From positions 96,399,001-96,463,000 of the forward strand of contig CM027379.1 in the NCBI GenBank assembly GCA_015680905.1: a DNA stretch of 64,000 nt, written 5' to 3'. The position numbers were made by a program, and so were the translations under genes. Positions 43,998 to 55,773 of the stretch are shown here, piece by piece. Below the pieces are notes generated by a model that worked only from the letters and a program-made list of their open reading frames with translations, did not search any database and had not been told where the DNA came from. The DNA is from Coptis chinensis. Lineage: Eukaryota > Streptophyta > Magnoliopsida > Ranunculales > Ranunculaceae. Positions within the stretch are counted from its first letter, which is position 1. Every line of letters begins with the position of its first letter.

Positions 43998-46398
43998 TAT
44001 GTGTCATCTGATTGCGGCTACCCGAACAAAAAAGTTAGATGTATTCATTATTCGATGATATCCATATAATATACAGCATGTCTATGCCAGTAAATAATTA
44101 GAAGATCCATCCAATAGATTCAAATATATATAAAACCTTACACATTTGCATTTTCTTTACATTGTAATTCAATTGTTGTAAGAAAAATGAAGCATATGTT
44201 AGTTTTGTTAGGCCTGGTGCATTTGACTTTGGTTATTTATGCAAAAATATCAAGGGATGTGTTAAAGGCTGAAGCTCTAAACACATAGATGTAAACCACT
44301 CTCCAAAAAAAGGTGCAAGTGATTTAAAATTAAAATGTATCAGTAAACAGAGTTTTCATTATACAAAATATTAGAAGAGTTGGAGAGAGATAGAGAAGAA
44401 GGATACGTATAGGATACTCAGGCCAGACTGGGTCAAAGCACACCACCATATATTGAAAAATTTTAAACATCAAAGGTATCTAACTCTAAGGCACCAAACT
44501 TTCAAAGTCCTAACACAAAAAGCTATCGCCACTCTTGGTGAATCGTAAAAAATGTAAAGTCCAACAAAGATGTGAACCGTATATGACACATATCTTGGTT
44601 AAGTCGGAAATACCTCATCAGCTTACGTGTTTCTATTTTCACATGATACATCAGTTTTCCTTTGTGCGGGTCGACTACTTCAAAAGTTTTTCATTGACAA
44701 CCATGGTGCCGAATCTATTGTAACAAAGTGATGCATTTAGTTGAGCATCAATTGAATTAAGTGTCACCGGGCTAATAGTATAGGCGCTTATTGAAAAAAA
44801 AAACTTGGTATGAGTAGAATTATACCTGAAGAATATATGAGTAGAATGACCAAGACAATTTATCATATTCCTATTAGTGCCAACGGTGTTCAGTCCCCAT
44901 CCAGAATCTCCCTTGGGAAGTAGGAGTGGATACTATATCATGAACAAATTGTAAAATTCCATCTTGTGTCTGCACAATAATCTCTATTTATCCCATAATC
45001 ATTGGATCTTCTCCAACCAAAATTGCTAGGACTTAAGAAGCAGATCGATGGGACATTGTAATTGTGACATTGAAGAGTCTACAATTGTACAAATCTTCTC
45101 GCATTGATGGGAGAAGAAAGGGGTTTTTGAGAACAACCCGATAAAAGGAGCTTCAAATAACTATTCTCACTTTGATATACGATTGAAAGCCCTTACCTGT
45201 TAATTGAGTTTTTACTTTTGAGACACTATATAAATCCCCTCTTCATCGGGTTATATGCAGCTGTGAACGTGAAGATATCGATGATGAAGAAAATCTGTTT
45301 GAAGTGATTGATAAGCGTGAGTGTTGTTCATTATTTGATGTTTGGAAGAAAAAGAAAGATTATTACCTTTTTCTCAGAGTGATTTTAGTTTTCTACGATT
45401 CCCATATTTCTCTCTGGATATTGACTTTGGCTTTGCCTAACAATAAGTTAATTTAAGTGCTTTGAGATGAGTGTGTCGACTTTTGAGTGCAATGACTTTT
45501 TGAGTACCACGGACTTCACCTCTTACAATCGTGCATTTGATTATTGTTATGAGATAGCTATCCAACCGTGATGGCTCAGGAACTGGCTTAAAGATGGGAT
45601 TGGTAGGGTCCTTTTTAGGCAATGGTTCTTGTCATGCGGCTTTACGTGTCTTGTTCTTGGCCCCGTCATTTAAGAAAGGGAAATGAAGGTATTTATAAGT
45701 GCAGAAAACAACGTTAGTTAAAACAGTTTTCAGAGTGTGTCCATGAATTATCTCCTTTTTGAAGCCATGATTGCTCTTTGGGCTTGCTTGGCGTGAAAGG
45801 TTTTGGTAATAGAATTGAAACCCGAAAAACAACCAAATAAATAATTTCCTCGCCATAGTTTTTCAGATAAGGAAAACTATACGCTAGTATATAAAAAAAA
45901 AAACGAAAGAGAAAGCACTAACCTTTTGTTGTTCCATTGTGGATCATCCATGCATTCAATCAAAAACTCTACATTCCTCTCCATAAATGGATTGGTTGAT
46001 AGCTGTAGAGCGATCATAATCACACTTAATCGCAAAAAGAACCTCAAGAGTTCAATGATTGACCAAAACTGAAGGAGTCGGGTAAGAAGTTTCAAAATAA
46101 TTAAAGAATAACCTGTGGTGACAGTGTGTATCGACTTCCAAATCTGTCATAAAGGCACTGATAAGTGCTGAATTTGAAACTTTGATCTGATAGAAGCAAA
46201 AAAAAAAACGTAAACAGAAGTGAAATATGATTGTATGATTCATATGAAGCAATCGGATCCAGATTCCTTTGCTTCTAGGAGGGATTCAAATGTGGATTCT
46301 GAAGAGATAACTCAAATGAGATAACTACATTTTCCTTACTTGCGTGCAAAAAAAAATAGATAACTGCATCAGGGTTAATAATTTTGGTCTTAGAGTTT
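43998..46398. other. intergenic DNA, nothing clearly recognised
   Basis: Small frames on both strands (for example 45437-45856 and 45877-46252 minus) show no domain I can name. No repeats of note. Confidence 0.35.
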
Positions 46399-46479
46399 TA
46401 GGGCCATTTGTTTTTGCCTCTTATAAGAGCTTGAAGTCTTATAACCTATCAAGGACCATTAATACTGAGTAGTGGAAAA

Positions 46480-47250
46480 TGCTCCCAGGCACCCACGTCA
46501 GCCCCATTTTTTTCTCTGAGACTGACACATCAGATTTTTTATAAAAAAATGAATTCTACGCCCTTTTTTGCTGATTTCAATTGTTTGTAGCCCAAAATAA
46601 TTACTCTTTTTTCAATTCTACAAAACACTCCCAACTCTCTAAAAAAAATTCATCTCTTCAAACCCTCTCTCTTATTCTTCTCTTCTTCCAAAATTAAACG
46701 AGTGTAGCTCACAGGAGATGACATTCTAGGTCATCGACTCATCATCTTATTAGGCTCCCCTGAATATGTCGCAGATTAAACTCTATGTTCTTCTCTCAAT
46801 TGAAGGAAGCGACCAATACATAGAGTATGACAAAGAAAAAGAATGGGGAAGATTCATTAATATTGAATAGTTGAGAATGCTCCCTGTGACCCACGTCAGC
46901 CCCCCTTTTTTCTCTAAGACTGACACATCAGATTTTACATAAAAAAAAGAATTATACGCCTTTTTTTGCCGATTTCAAATGTTCGTTAGATAAAAACCTT
47001 TTCCATACTCTTTTTTCAATTCTCCAAAACACTCCCAACTTTGCAAAAAAAAAAAAAAAAACACATCAGATTTTATATAAAAAAAAGAATTCTACGCCCT
47101 TTTTTGCCGATTTCAATTGTTTGTTAGATAAAAACCTCTTCCATACTCTTTTTTCAATTATCCAAAACACTCCCAACTTTGCAAAAAAAAAAAAAAATCA
47201 TCTCTTCAAACCCTCTCTCTTATTTTTCTCTTCTTCCAAAATTAAACTAA
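46480..47250 (+). repeat. three tandem copies of the Helitron 5' domain
   Basis: Blocks at about 46480-46710, 46888-47045 and 47062-47250 share ACTGACACATCAGATTTT, TACGCC(C)TTTTTTGC and CAAAACACTCCCAACT. The first two also share AATGCTCCC and CCCACGTCAGCCCC. A-runs vary in length between copies. Confidence 0.85.
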
Positions 47251-47712
47251 GAAATTGTTCAAGATGACGAAATTAAGTTTATGGACGAGGTCAAAAAGGA
47301 TGATAGAGTGATGTCAAAATTACAGAAGATGATGTGTTCTTCATAAGAAATTGTTCAAGATGATGAACAATTCTATACTGCAATTTCAAGATGATGAACA
47401 AACAACTTATGGCCGGGATCACTCATTATTTGTTTTTTCGGTTTTGGTTACAGAAATAACGTGTTGCTAGAAATTCTTGATAAACACTGTTTTCAAGAGA
47501 ATGAAAAGATTAAGAAGCAAGAGAATGAGCACTCATCAAACTGTTTCTCATAATATGATTTTCTGTATTTACCTATGGATTTCCGGTATGTATACACTCT
47601 TATTCACTTTATAACCCAATATCTTTTTTTCGTCACTAAATTAAAACTTTGGAAAAAAAAACTATCTAATTACAAAATCATCTACCCTTCGAACTTATTC
47701 TTCAACAAACAT

Positions 47713-48104
47713 GATGTCGGGAAGGTCATGGAAGTGTTGTAGATTGGTGGACATTCGGCATTTTTCTATACAAATTGATTCACGGGAAGACGCCATTCAG
47801 AGGCAATGGTAATCGTGAGACATTGTTCAATGTTGTTGGATGACCGCTCAAGTTCCCAGATGGATCCACTTTCAGTTTTGCTACCAAAGATTTGATTAGG
47901 GGTTTGCTTGCAAAGGACCCAAAACAAAGATTATACAAAATGGGAGCTATAGAAATCAAGCAGCATCCATTCTTTGAAAATCTTAATTGGGCTCTTATTC
48001 GTGGAACTCAGCCTCCAGATATTCCAAAACCAATTGATTTAAATTGTGTTGACCAAAGTGTTAAATGTTACAGGCCACAAAGTGAGAAGGGAGCAAGTGA
48101 TTGA
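47713..48104 (+). pseudogene. AGC-type protein kinase (AGCVIII, D6PK/PVPK-like) C-terminal fragment
   Basis: A single frame reads [38 protein letters not shown], then a TGA stop at 47841 in place of a conserved Gln, then PLKFPDGSTFSF, DLIRGLLAKDPKQRL and AIEIKQHPFFENLNWALIR, ending at 48104. These are subdomains IX-XI and the C-terminal extension of plant AGCVIII kinases. One residue is missing after KQRL. The catalytic half (Gly loop, Lys, HRD, DFG) is absent. The fragment lies inside the candidate Helitron in its sense direction. Confidence 0.9.
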
Positions 48105-50305
48105 GATCTGTTCATCAGGTCCATACCTCGACTTTGAATTCTTTTAGATATATTGACAAAAAATAATAGTGTACATTATTTTCCCCATCAATGAAATTTT
48201 GTTTCCATTTATTTATTTTTCTACAATAAAAAACACAAGGAGAAGGTACCAGGTTTCTGCATAAAATGGCTGCTCTATGTTTTGATCTTTGCAGAATTCA
48301 TGAGAGTTGCTGGGATGCAGTTGCCCTTTTCTAGCAAGCTTTCATCAAACACACTTGAATTAAAACTCCGTGCCTCCTCCTTGCGTGAGTAAGGTTAAGG
48401 TTCTTATAGCGATCAATATTGGAAGAGATCTAACAATATCTAATTCTATTGCGGTGAGTTTCCTTCATTTCTAATCCTTTTCATTCACAGTTCGGTTTTT
48501 CTGAGATTTCTTTGGTATCTCTGTTGTTGTTGTGATCTGTAACTCTGTAAATGTACTTATATGTATGTATTTTATGATATACTTTTATAAAAACGTATGT
48601 CTATGGTATAGCTGACTCTGTAGCTCTGAATCATTTTGATTTGGTGTTTCAAGGTTATCTCCCATCTAGATGTCTCTGATCACCTGCATTCATTTTTCAA
48701 CCTGAGCTTTATTTGGTTAACTTTCTGTTGAAGAATGCAATAGCCTTGGAAAAGATGACTATCATTTCTTCTTTAAAGTTATCGGCTGATTACATCTATT
48801 TTTAGGACTATAGTCCACAGAGACGTATTCATCTCTTTGCAAGTTTGAGTTTGAGTATATGTGCATGTCTGACCAACCTGACCAACGAGTATTCAAACTA
48901 TCGCCATTGAAATATTGATGAATTTGCCACTACTAAAACACCTTTTCACTACCACCCTCCACTCCATCGGCGCCATTCACTATTTTCACAATGATGGATG
49001 TGGGATTGTGGATACTGTTAATCAAAATTGATCTCCACTTGCTATACAAATATCACTACTAACATGATTATTACAAATACACAGCCTGTGCAGACACACC
49101 ATCTATATGATCAACCCATATCTAGCACCACAGATCTAATTTCTGCCCCTACGCGACTCACGTGTTCGCCATCGGACGCTATTGGGTACAACTACCAGCT
49201 CACATGCTTCCTAGAAGCTTGGCCTCTACCAACTGAACCTACAAGTTTCACAATGGCTTCCCTAAAGAAAGATGAGTTCAATGCCGTAATGAAGCAGGGC
49301 GTTAGTCCTAGGGTTGGTAATGTTGTGACCAAATACTACACTAGACCCAGTTTTGTATTCAATTTGTGAAAAATGCCTCTACCTTGAGTCGAACTTGGGT
49401 AGGAATAAAGCAAATGTAAAGTTATATCAAGTAGATCACTCACATTTTGATGTTTAAATAGCCTTAAGATACTTATTACCTATAAACAATATGCATATGA
49501 TTGGTCTTTTTCTTCTCACCAAACCTTATAACCAAAAAGAAAAAAAAAAAAAAAAATAAGCAAAAGACTCTTCGTCAAAAACCCCAGTCCAATCAATCCA
49601 TCCGCTGAACTGAACTCCTCTACGGATCCAAGAAAAAAGGCGCCTTTTTGGTTCTTATTGTTTTTTCCTAATCTCTTATTTTTGTCTCTATTGTGTATTA
49701 ATTTTCCTATGTGACCCATTATTTGTGCTTAAATATAAAATGGGTGGTATTACTATATGCAGGTTGTTAAGGAAGTTCAATGTTTAGGAAATAGATTCAC
49801 AGTTAAGACGGAGAATCAGTGTTTCTATCAGTTAGCATTGGTGTTCTCCAAAGCAACCTCATTGAACTTCAATCTCCTTTATCTGTAAGTTATCTTTGAA
49901 CTCTGTAAGACTTCAATCTCCTTTATCTATAAGTTATCTTTGAACTCTGTAAGACTTCAATCTCCTTTACTTTGAACTCTAAGGTGCATGATTAATTTAA
50001 ATAGTTCGCCTTTTTTTATGATTGGATTTATTTGATTGGTCATAGTGTAACTTGGTTAGTTGTATATCTTACTAATTCTAATTTGCTATTTTCAAATTTG
50101 AATGGAAAAGAGTTGCTTGAGGTGCAAGAGCATGCCTAATATCAAGATGCTCCATGATTCACTCAAGAATTTTAAAATCATGTATTATTGTGAGAATCTT
50201 GAATCAATTACCCAATGATGGTTATGACTGAACTTAGGGAGCTAGTTCAAAACCCGGCCATCTATATGAATCTTTTGATTGATACCCATCTATTTGGGTG
50301 TTTAT
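48105..50305. other. unrecognised internal Helitron sequence
   Basis: A plus-strand frame of 113 codons at 49028-49369 has no family resemblance I can name. A 44-bp tandem repeat (CTTCAATCTCC at 49867, 49911, 49955) lies near the end. The first 150 bp look like the 3' UTR of the kinase fragment. Confidence 0.4.
49867..49985 (+). repeat. 44-bp tandem repeat, about 2.6 copies
   Basis: CTTCAATCTCCTTTATCT units start at 49867, 49911 and 49955, the last truncated. The first two differ by one base in the TCTGTAAG/TCTATAAG part. Confidence 0.9.
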
Positions 50306-50375
50306 AGATAGATATATTTCTCCTGAGCAAGTACCAATTCAATATGGTGGTTTGAACAAGGATGGCGATGCGTAA
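50306..50375 (+). pseudogene. patellin (SEC14-GOLD) exon scrap
   Basis: After a TTTATAG acceptor-like sequence the plus strand reads YISPEQVPIQYGGLNKDGD, the conserved segment at the start of the patellin GOLD domain (YI(A/S)PEQVPVQYGGL). It ends in a stop, and no other patellin exon was found nearby. Short, but the motif is distinctive. Confidence 0.6.
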
Positions 50376-51028
50376 TTACTGCTTATGCAGTATTGAGGTT
50401 ATTATCAATTGAGACATTCAAGTTCTTTGTTGTACTAACTCCTAATGTTGCAGTGATCTCATTTTTTTAACCAGTTATTTAACTGCTCTGGCATTCGTCG
50501 AGACGGTTAAGTAGCTGGGTTAATCAATGAGAAGTATATTGTTTTAAATTTTCAGGTTATGACAGGTTTTATATTTATGAAATGTCAAAAATACAGAGGA
50601 GACTCTGTTGAAATTTTTCTAGAAAAGTCACGTACTTTAGGTATATAATTGTTCGAGTTTTGGGGCGTTGGACTCGACAAAAAATAATTTATTTACCTTG
50701 CATTGAGTGGTTGTTGGGAAAGTTCAATTCTGATTCCAGGGTAAAATTGCTTCTCTATTTTTTTTTCAGTAATATGTTATTTGCTTTTAAACTAAGTCGA
50801 TGACAAGTGATGATTTTACTACCTCCTTTAACAGTTTAACCCATTGTTTTGTTGGTGTTAATTAACAAATTTCTCTAATATTTTGTATTGGTGCAGATGG
50901 ATATTTAATATCTGGAATGTTTGCATTGGCTAATGAAGTTCATTGCATCGTGCGCTCCTCTTCTTGGGATTACTTGATCTGATGAAATTTATCAGTATGT
51001 TTTCACCAAATCTATTCTCTTTTTTTCG

Positions 51029-51288
51029 TTCTCAGACAGATCAACAGTTTCAAGGTAAGGTAAGTTCCAAAATACTGAAGAGAGTGAACCAATGTAGCCA
51101 GCTCGGTCTAGAATGATTTATGTGACTCGACTTTTCTCAGACACAACCATGTCACATCTGAATCCACAAGTGAAGTGTTCACTATAGATGTGGTCACATG
51201 GATCCAGTTTGAAGTCCCATGAGCTCACACAAGATCTAGGAGTCACTGAAGAAGGATCAAATCTCTTTTTCAGCTGTTTTAAGACTTC
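51029..51288 (-). pseudogene. leucine-rich-repeat protein, N-terminal cap fragment
   Basis: The minus strand from about 51288 reads EVLKQLKKRFDPSSVTP, SSWDF, LDPCDHIYSEHFTCGFRCD, then a stop where VTE is expected, then LDRAGYIGSLSSVFWNLPY and LETVDLSEN. This is an LRRNT-type cap with its cysteines followed by the first leucine-rich repeat. The remaining repeats are absent. It runs opposite to the kinase and patellin fragments inside the same candidate Helitron. Confidence 0.8.
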
Positions 51289-52319
51289 TATATCTCCCTA
51301 ATGAGTTCTTGAATCTCCCTTTATGAACAACTCTGAAACTGTAATCACTAACACTAGAATGATAGATAGAGAGAAGTATGATGTACCCATTTCTTCTCTC
51401 CCAATCTTCTTTTTGTTCTTCATAGATTTTCTCTTTTTGGGTTTGTTAGATCTATATAGATAAGAGAAAGAGAAGTCAAGAAATGCAGAGATAAGGAAGT
51501 ATTGTATGCATCATACACCCATGAGTTTGTATGACAAATGCTGATGATCAGAAAAATAATAAAACTAAACTACAAGGCTGATATACAATAGTGGTGGGCT
51601 TTAAAGCTTTCTCTGCTTTTCCTGTCTTTGTTTCGGAGATATTTTGAAAGCTTTTCAATGGAAATTGTAAGGATACTCATATTCAAACCCTCTCCAAGTG
51701 CCAAGTGCTACTTATGTTTGAATTTCTAATATTTGTTCACCACGATACCCTTGCACATAGACTCAAGAAATGAATGCAGCTATATGGTATGTTTTGAGTG
51801 TTCTATTCCTTGATTGTTGTATTATATTTTGATAGTGAATTGTTATTTAGGACAATAATAACCTAGGTGAATTGTTATTTAGGACAATAATACTTCAAAA
51901 AAAAAATTAGAAAAACATAAACCCATCAAACAAAGTATATATATATTATAAGCAAAGAATCATTAACTATCAATATACATATATTATTTATTCAAGTGGA
52001 CTTTAGGTTTTTAAGTCATTAACTATCTATATAGCAAGTCCGGCCATAGGCAGGGCCAAATGGCTAGTTATAAGATGTGGCCTAGTGATTTTGGACATTT
52101 TTTTGGTTTGTTTTTTTACTCTTATAAGAGGCATTCTATTAGAAATGCCTTATAAGGGGCTCCAATTTTATAAGTACCAAAATTAGATCTACTTCAATTC
52201 TATAAGTCTTATAATTTTAAAAATGACTCAAACACCCCCGTCCATATACCCCTAGCCTCATTTCTCTTTCTTTCCCTTTTCATTATCTTATTTTCCAAAT
52301 AACTCCATTACCCTAGCCA

Positions 52320-52705
52320 CCATCGACTACCACCACCACCACCACCACCACCACTGCCACCACCACCACTGCTGCCACTACCACCACCACCACCATCACC
52401 ACCACTACCACCACCACCCACTACCACCACCATCATTACCTCCACCACCACTACCATCGTACTATTAAGACTATCACCACCACCACCACCACTACCACCG
52501 TACTATTAAGACCAATATTATCACCTCTACTACCACTACCACCACCACCGTACTATTAAGACTATCACCACCACCACCACCGTGCTATTAAGACATCCAC
52601 CACTTCTACTACCACCACTATCACCGTGCTATTAAAACCAATATCATCACCTCCACTACCACCACCACCGTGCTATTAAGACCACTACCACTACCACTGC
52701 CAATT
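52320..52705 (+). repeat. CCA-rich minisatellite with GTRCTATTAAGAC punctuation
   Basis: Runs of CCA/CCACTA are interrupted six times by GT(A/G)CTATTAAGAC-like units between about 52450 and 52690. It fills the middle of the TTATAAG-rich element. Any Thr/His/Pro frames are by-products of the repeat. Confidence 0.9.
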
Positions 52706-53204
52706 AAGATAGTTTCCTAAAATCGATATTCTAATTATCAAAATTGATTTGAAACCGAAAATCAAACTATACGTTTGTTTCAAATTAATATATTCAAGTT
52801 AAATATGATGTAAAGTAGGGTTATATTTGTCAAATAACCATCTATAAGATGTCATGTATTTATTTTTTCTATTTTTACAAGTGCTTATAAAAGGAACTTA
52901 AAATTAAAAACAAACCACTTTATAAGACCATCTTATAAGGCCCTCTTATAACACATGGTCTTATAAGACCCTCTTATAACTTAACCTAAAAAAACAAATA
53001 GCCCCTTAGTTGTGCTTTTCTACGTGAATTTAGAAGTAGAGAAAGAAGGTTTTGGGGGAAGTGGAGAAAGAAGGTTTTGAGGGGACCGTGGGGTATAGAA
53101 TCGTATTTGTGGGGGACTCATATATAATTCCTTTTTTCTCTCCTTTTTTCCGGGGGGTTTTTTTTTCCTCTCCTGATTTCAAGTGAGTAAATAGGGTACT
53201 TAAA

Positions 53205-53267
53205 ATTAGCCGACGTGGACAGTCTCATAGCGCAGCAAAAGGGACTGCTATTATATATATATAAAGA
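53205..53267 (-). mobile_element. Helitron-like 5' terminus (minus strand), partner end not found
   Basis: The minus strand reads A then TCTTTATATATATATAATAG and CAGTCCC, followed by CCACGTCGGC. It closely matches the 5' end proposed at 40664, including the A-before-TC context. I could not find a convincing hairpin-CTAG partner. Confidence 0.5.
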
Positions 53268-53456
53268 TTTACACTCTCATTTATAGCCAACAATTTTGAT
53301 TGACAACCAGTGTGATTAGGAACTAAGCATTTAAAATCGATTTTTGAAACTAATCGGTCGAAGAAAAGTGATATGCGATTAATTGGTTAATCGACGATTT
53401 AATCGGTTATATCGAATGTATATATTTGACATTTTCAAAATATATAATAATATAAT

Positions 53457-53908
53457 TGTAAGTACCCTCCGTTCCACACTATAGTACATGTTTCCACATA
53501 ACAGGTCGTCCTCCTTCAGGTCGTGCAAAACCCATCAGACCGTACCCAACAATCCAACACCCAGGTCATCCAAAGTGTTAGTTACAACCATTTATGGAAG
53601 GATATCAACTAGCGCAATCTCGGAGCTCAATCAACGCCCCAATCAAGGAAACATTAACTTTATAACAACACATTAATGGCAAATCATCAAGATAGCACAC
53701 AAGATGGATTTATACTTCATAACGGTCCAAAGCAAATATGAAAAGTCAACTCACACATTTATAAATAGAGAGAGATGAACTACGTAAGGCTTGATTCAGG
53801 TTTAGCCCAAGAAACTTGATATGTAGGTAACTCTTATCCCAAGAAGAGTGCAGCCATACCCAATTCTCCAGATCATCAGGTCATTGTCCAGTAAACACAA
53901 CATCTACA
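53457..53908 (+). repeat. 5' LTR of the Tat element
   Basis: Begins TGTAAGTACCCTCC and ends CATCTACA. A TATA box TTTATAAATAG lies at 53758-53768. Several AGGTCGT(C/G) motifs recur in the first third. The length equals that of the 3' LTR. Confidence 0.95.
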
Positions 53909-53925
53909 TTGGTGCCGTCTGCCGG
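53909..53925 (+). other. primer-binding site of the Tat element
   Basis: TTGGTGCCGTCTGCCGG follows the LTR end directly. Position and sequence are those expected for gypsy elements of the Tat/Athila branch. Confidence 0.8.
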
Positions 53926-53971
53926 TTCATTTCCTTAAGAAAAGCACACTTACTCTTTTCTCAAGCCCACA

Positions 53972-55160
53972 ATGCTGGTAAAAACCACCATGGATACTTA
54001 TTTTCAGATGTTGGCAGAACAAATGAAGACGCTACAAGACGCTTTCGTCACTTTACAACAAGAGAATCAGACGATGCGCGACCAGGCCACCTCCAACGCC
54101 AACAACGGCACAACAGAAGCAGTGAAGCACAATGTCGTTGCAGCCCTCACCAACACCATCAATCAACGCTTAGAAGACTTCTCCCAAAAATTAGAGAAGT
54201 CAAACGAAAGAGCCAGCGTGATCCAGATCGCTCAGAAGATGCTAAAAACGTATAAGGCATCACCATTCACCACAGAAATCAGAGACAAGCAGTCTCCTTC
54301 AGAGTTCATCCAGCCAAAGTTCCCATTGTACAACGGTACCTACCTCCTTCCAGCGAGCACGTGGCTTCGCTTCACCAAATCCTTGCACTCTACAGACCAT
54401 CCGGACTTCGACTACACCGGTGCAAACTTTTTCAGCCGGTTTGAAGGGCCGAGCAATAGACCGGTTTTACACACTCCCTCCCGATTCGATCGAAGAACCC
54501 GACAAACCCGGTCGAGACGTTCATAGCGAAATTCCGCCCACAAATGTAAAGAAGTAAGCCGACCTAGACTCTTTGTTCCAATTCAAGCAAGCTCATAGCG
54601 AAACGATTCGCGTCTTCCAAGGACGTTTCAAGAAAGACCTCCTCTCACTGGAATCAGGACTCAGTGACGACTTTGCAATTTCTGCGTTCACAAACGCCCT
54701 ATTAGACGACTCCGACCTAGCAGGGTCTCTTATGCGCAACAATCCAGAAACCTCAGCCGACCAGTATCACAGAGTCGACAAGTATATCAAGTACGAATAA
54801 TGGATGGCCCAGCGCAAAGGCAAAGAGGTCCTCGCAGTTAGCAACGAGCAAGACCCCAAGGAAAGCAAGCAATATTCAGCCAACAACAACAACAACAACA
54901 AGAGATCCAACTCCAGCATGCCTTCATACACGAAGAGGGAATTATCCAACTTCTCTAGGACGCTGAGTCAAATCCTGAAGAAGATATATACAACACCATA
55001 CTTCAAACCCAACATTAACAAGGTGATCGCCATACCAAAATGTCCATATTGCCATTTTCACAAACTCCACCACCACGACACCAATGATTGTTGGAGCCTG
55101 AAGCACTACCTCCAAGACTTAGTGGAGGAAGACAAATTAAAAGAGTTCCCGCGAAAGTGA
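53972..55160 (+). pseudogene. Tat element gag, broken
   Basis: It starts with ATG at 53972 and has an N-terminal coiled-coil-like stretch (LAEQMKTLQDAFVTLQQEN). Frame changes occur near 54430-54570 and a stop at 54798. The retrotransposon gag core follows (FQFKQAHSETIRVFQGRFK, LDDSDLAGSLMRNNPETS). Near 55041-55093 is a zinc-knuckle-like CPYCHFHKLHHHDTNDC, then LVEEDKLKEF, the usual gag C-terminus in this lineage. It would form the capsid but is not intact. Confidence 0.85.
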
Positions 55161-55499
55161 CAGTGGCATAAGGCATAAGGATGCCAAACGCCACGAAGCG
55201 AGGAGCCGAAAAGAATGAACGACTGCGGATAAATGAGACGCGAGTAGGGCGGATCAACCCGACGATCTAAATCTCCAGATCGGTCGAGGCACAACAAGAG
55301 ACAACACTCCTCCGACCACGATGAGGACAAAGTAATCAACATGATTACAGACACCTCAAACGACGAAACCTCAGGTCGGGATAAGTGCAGAAAAGTAGGA
55401 GCGCTTCAAGAGATCTACCACCTCTCACACAAAGTTGAGATGATCAACCCCACAAATCCACAAACAACAAAAAACAACAATTTCATTTACTGAAGAAGA

Positions 55500-55773
55500 C
55501 CTGGACAAGGTGTGCCTACCCCACAATGATGTCATGGTAGTGCACGTAAAAATCAATGGGTGGACAGTCAAAAGAGTCCTCATCGATCCAGGTAGCTCGT
55601 GCGACATACTTTTCTATCAAACTTACAAGGACATACACATGCTTTTCGGTGATGATAGAATCAAACCGCAATACTCTAAGGGTTCAATGGAGACATCGAC
55701 GCCATTGGAGATGTCATCCCCATCTCCATTGAAGAGAAGGAAGACATGGTCAAAACTTCAACACGATTCATGA
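55500..55773 (+). pseudogene. Tat element aspartic protease
   Basis: The frame from 55510 contains VLIDPGSSCDILF at about 55576-55614. The D-x-G triad appears as DPG, a form seen in plant Tat proteases. The frame is lost at about 55700-55770. It would process the polyprotein. Confidence 0.8.

Larger units (their letters stand above)
46449..52067 (+). mobile_element. candidate gene-capturing Helitron (plus strand, about 5.6 kb)
   Basis: The proposed 5' end is A followed by TCAAGGACCATTAATACTGA at 46449. The 3' end is GGCC-ATAGGCAG-GGCC, a short spacer and CTAG followed by T at 52067. Host sequence on the two sides would rejoin as A/T inside the TTATAAG-rich element. The interval carries fragments of an AGC kinase and a patellin on the plus strand and an LRR protein on the minus strand. 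The 5' domain occurs about three times. The 3' hairpin is short, so terminus calls are moderate. Confidence 0.45.
46399..53008. mobile_element. TIR element rich in TTATAAG motifs, split by a Helitron
   Basis: The left end TTAGGGCCATTTGTTTTTGC at 46399 matches the inverted right end (TAAGGGGCTATTTGTTTTTT at 53008). Both subterminal regions are packed with the palindromic motif CTTATAAG, as in non-autonomous hAT or CACTA elements. The left flank breaks at 46448 and the matching sequence resumes at 52068. A CCA-rich minisatellite fills its centre. No transposase is seen, and the target duplication is not clear. Confidence 0.5.

Noticed and set aside
49028..49369. 113-codon plus-strand frame
   Set aside because: No family resemblance, and it lies in captured or non-coding Helitron sequence. 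Left as unrecognised.
52320..52705. CCA array as a possible proline- or histidine-rich gene or a CRISPR-like array
   Set aside because: Units are simple-sequence with irregular spacing, no start or splice context, and the setting is a plant TE.
54767..55607. Minus-strand frames opposite gag and protease
   Set aside because: Shadows of the sense gag/protease. Unlike the 60-62.5 kb antisense gene they have no domain-like sequence.
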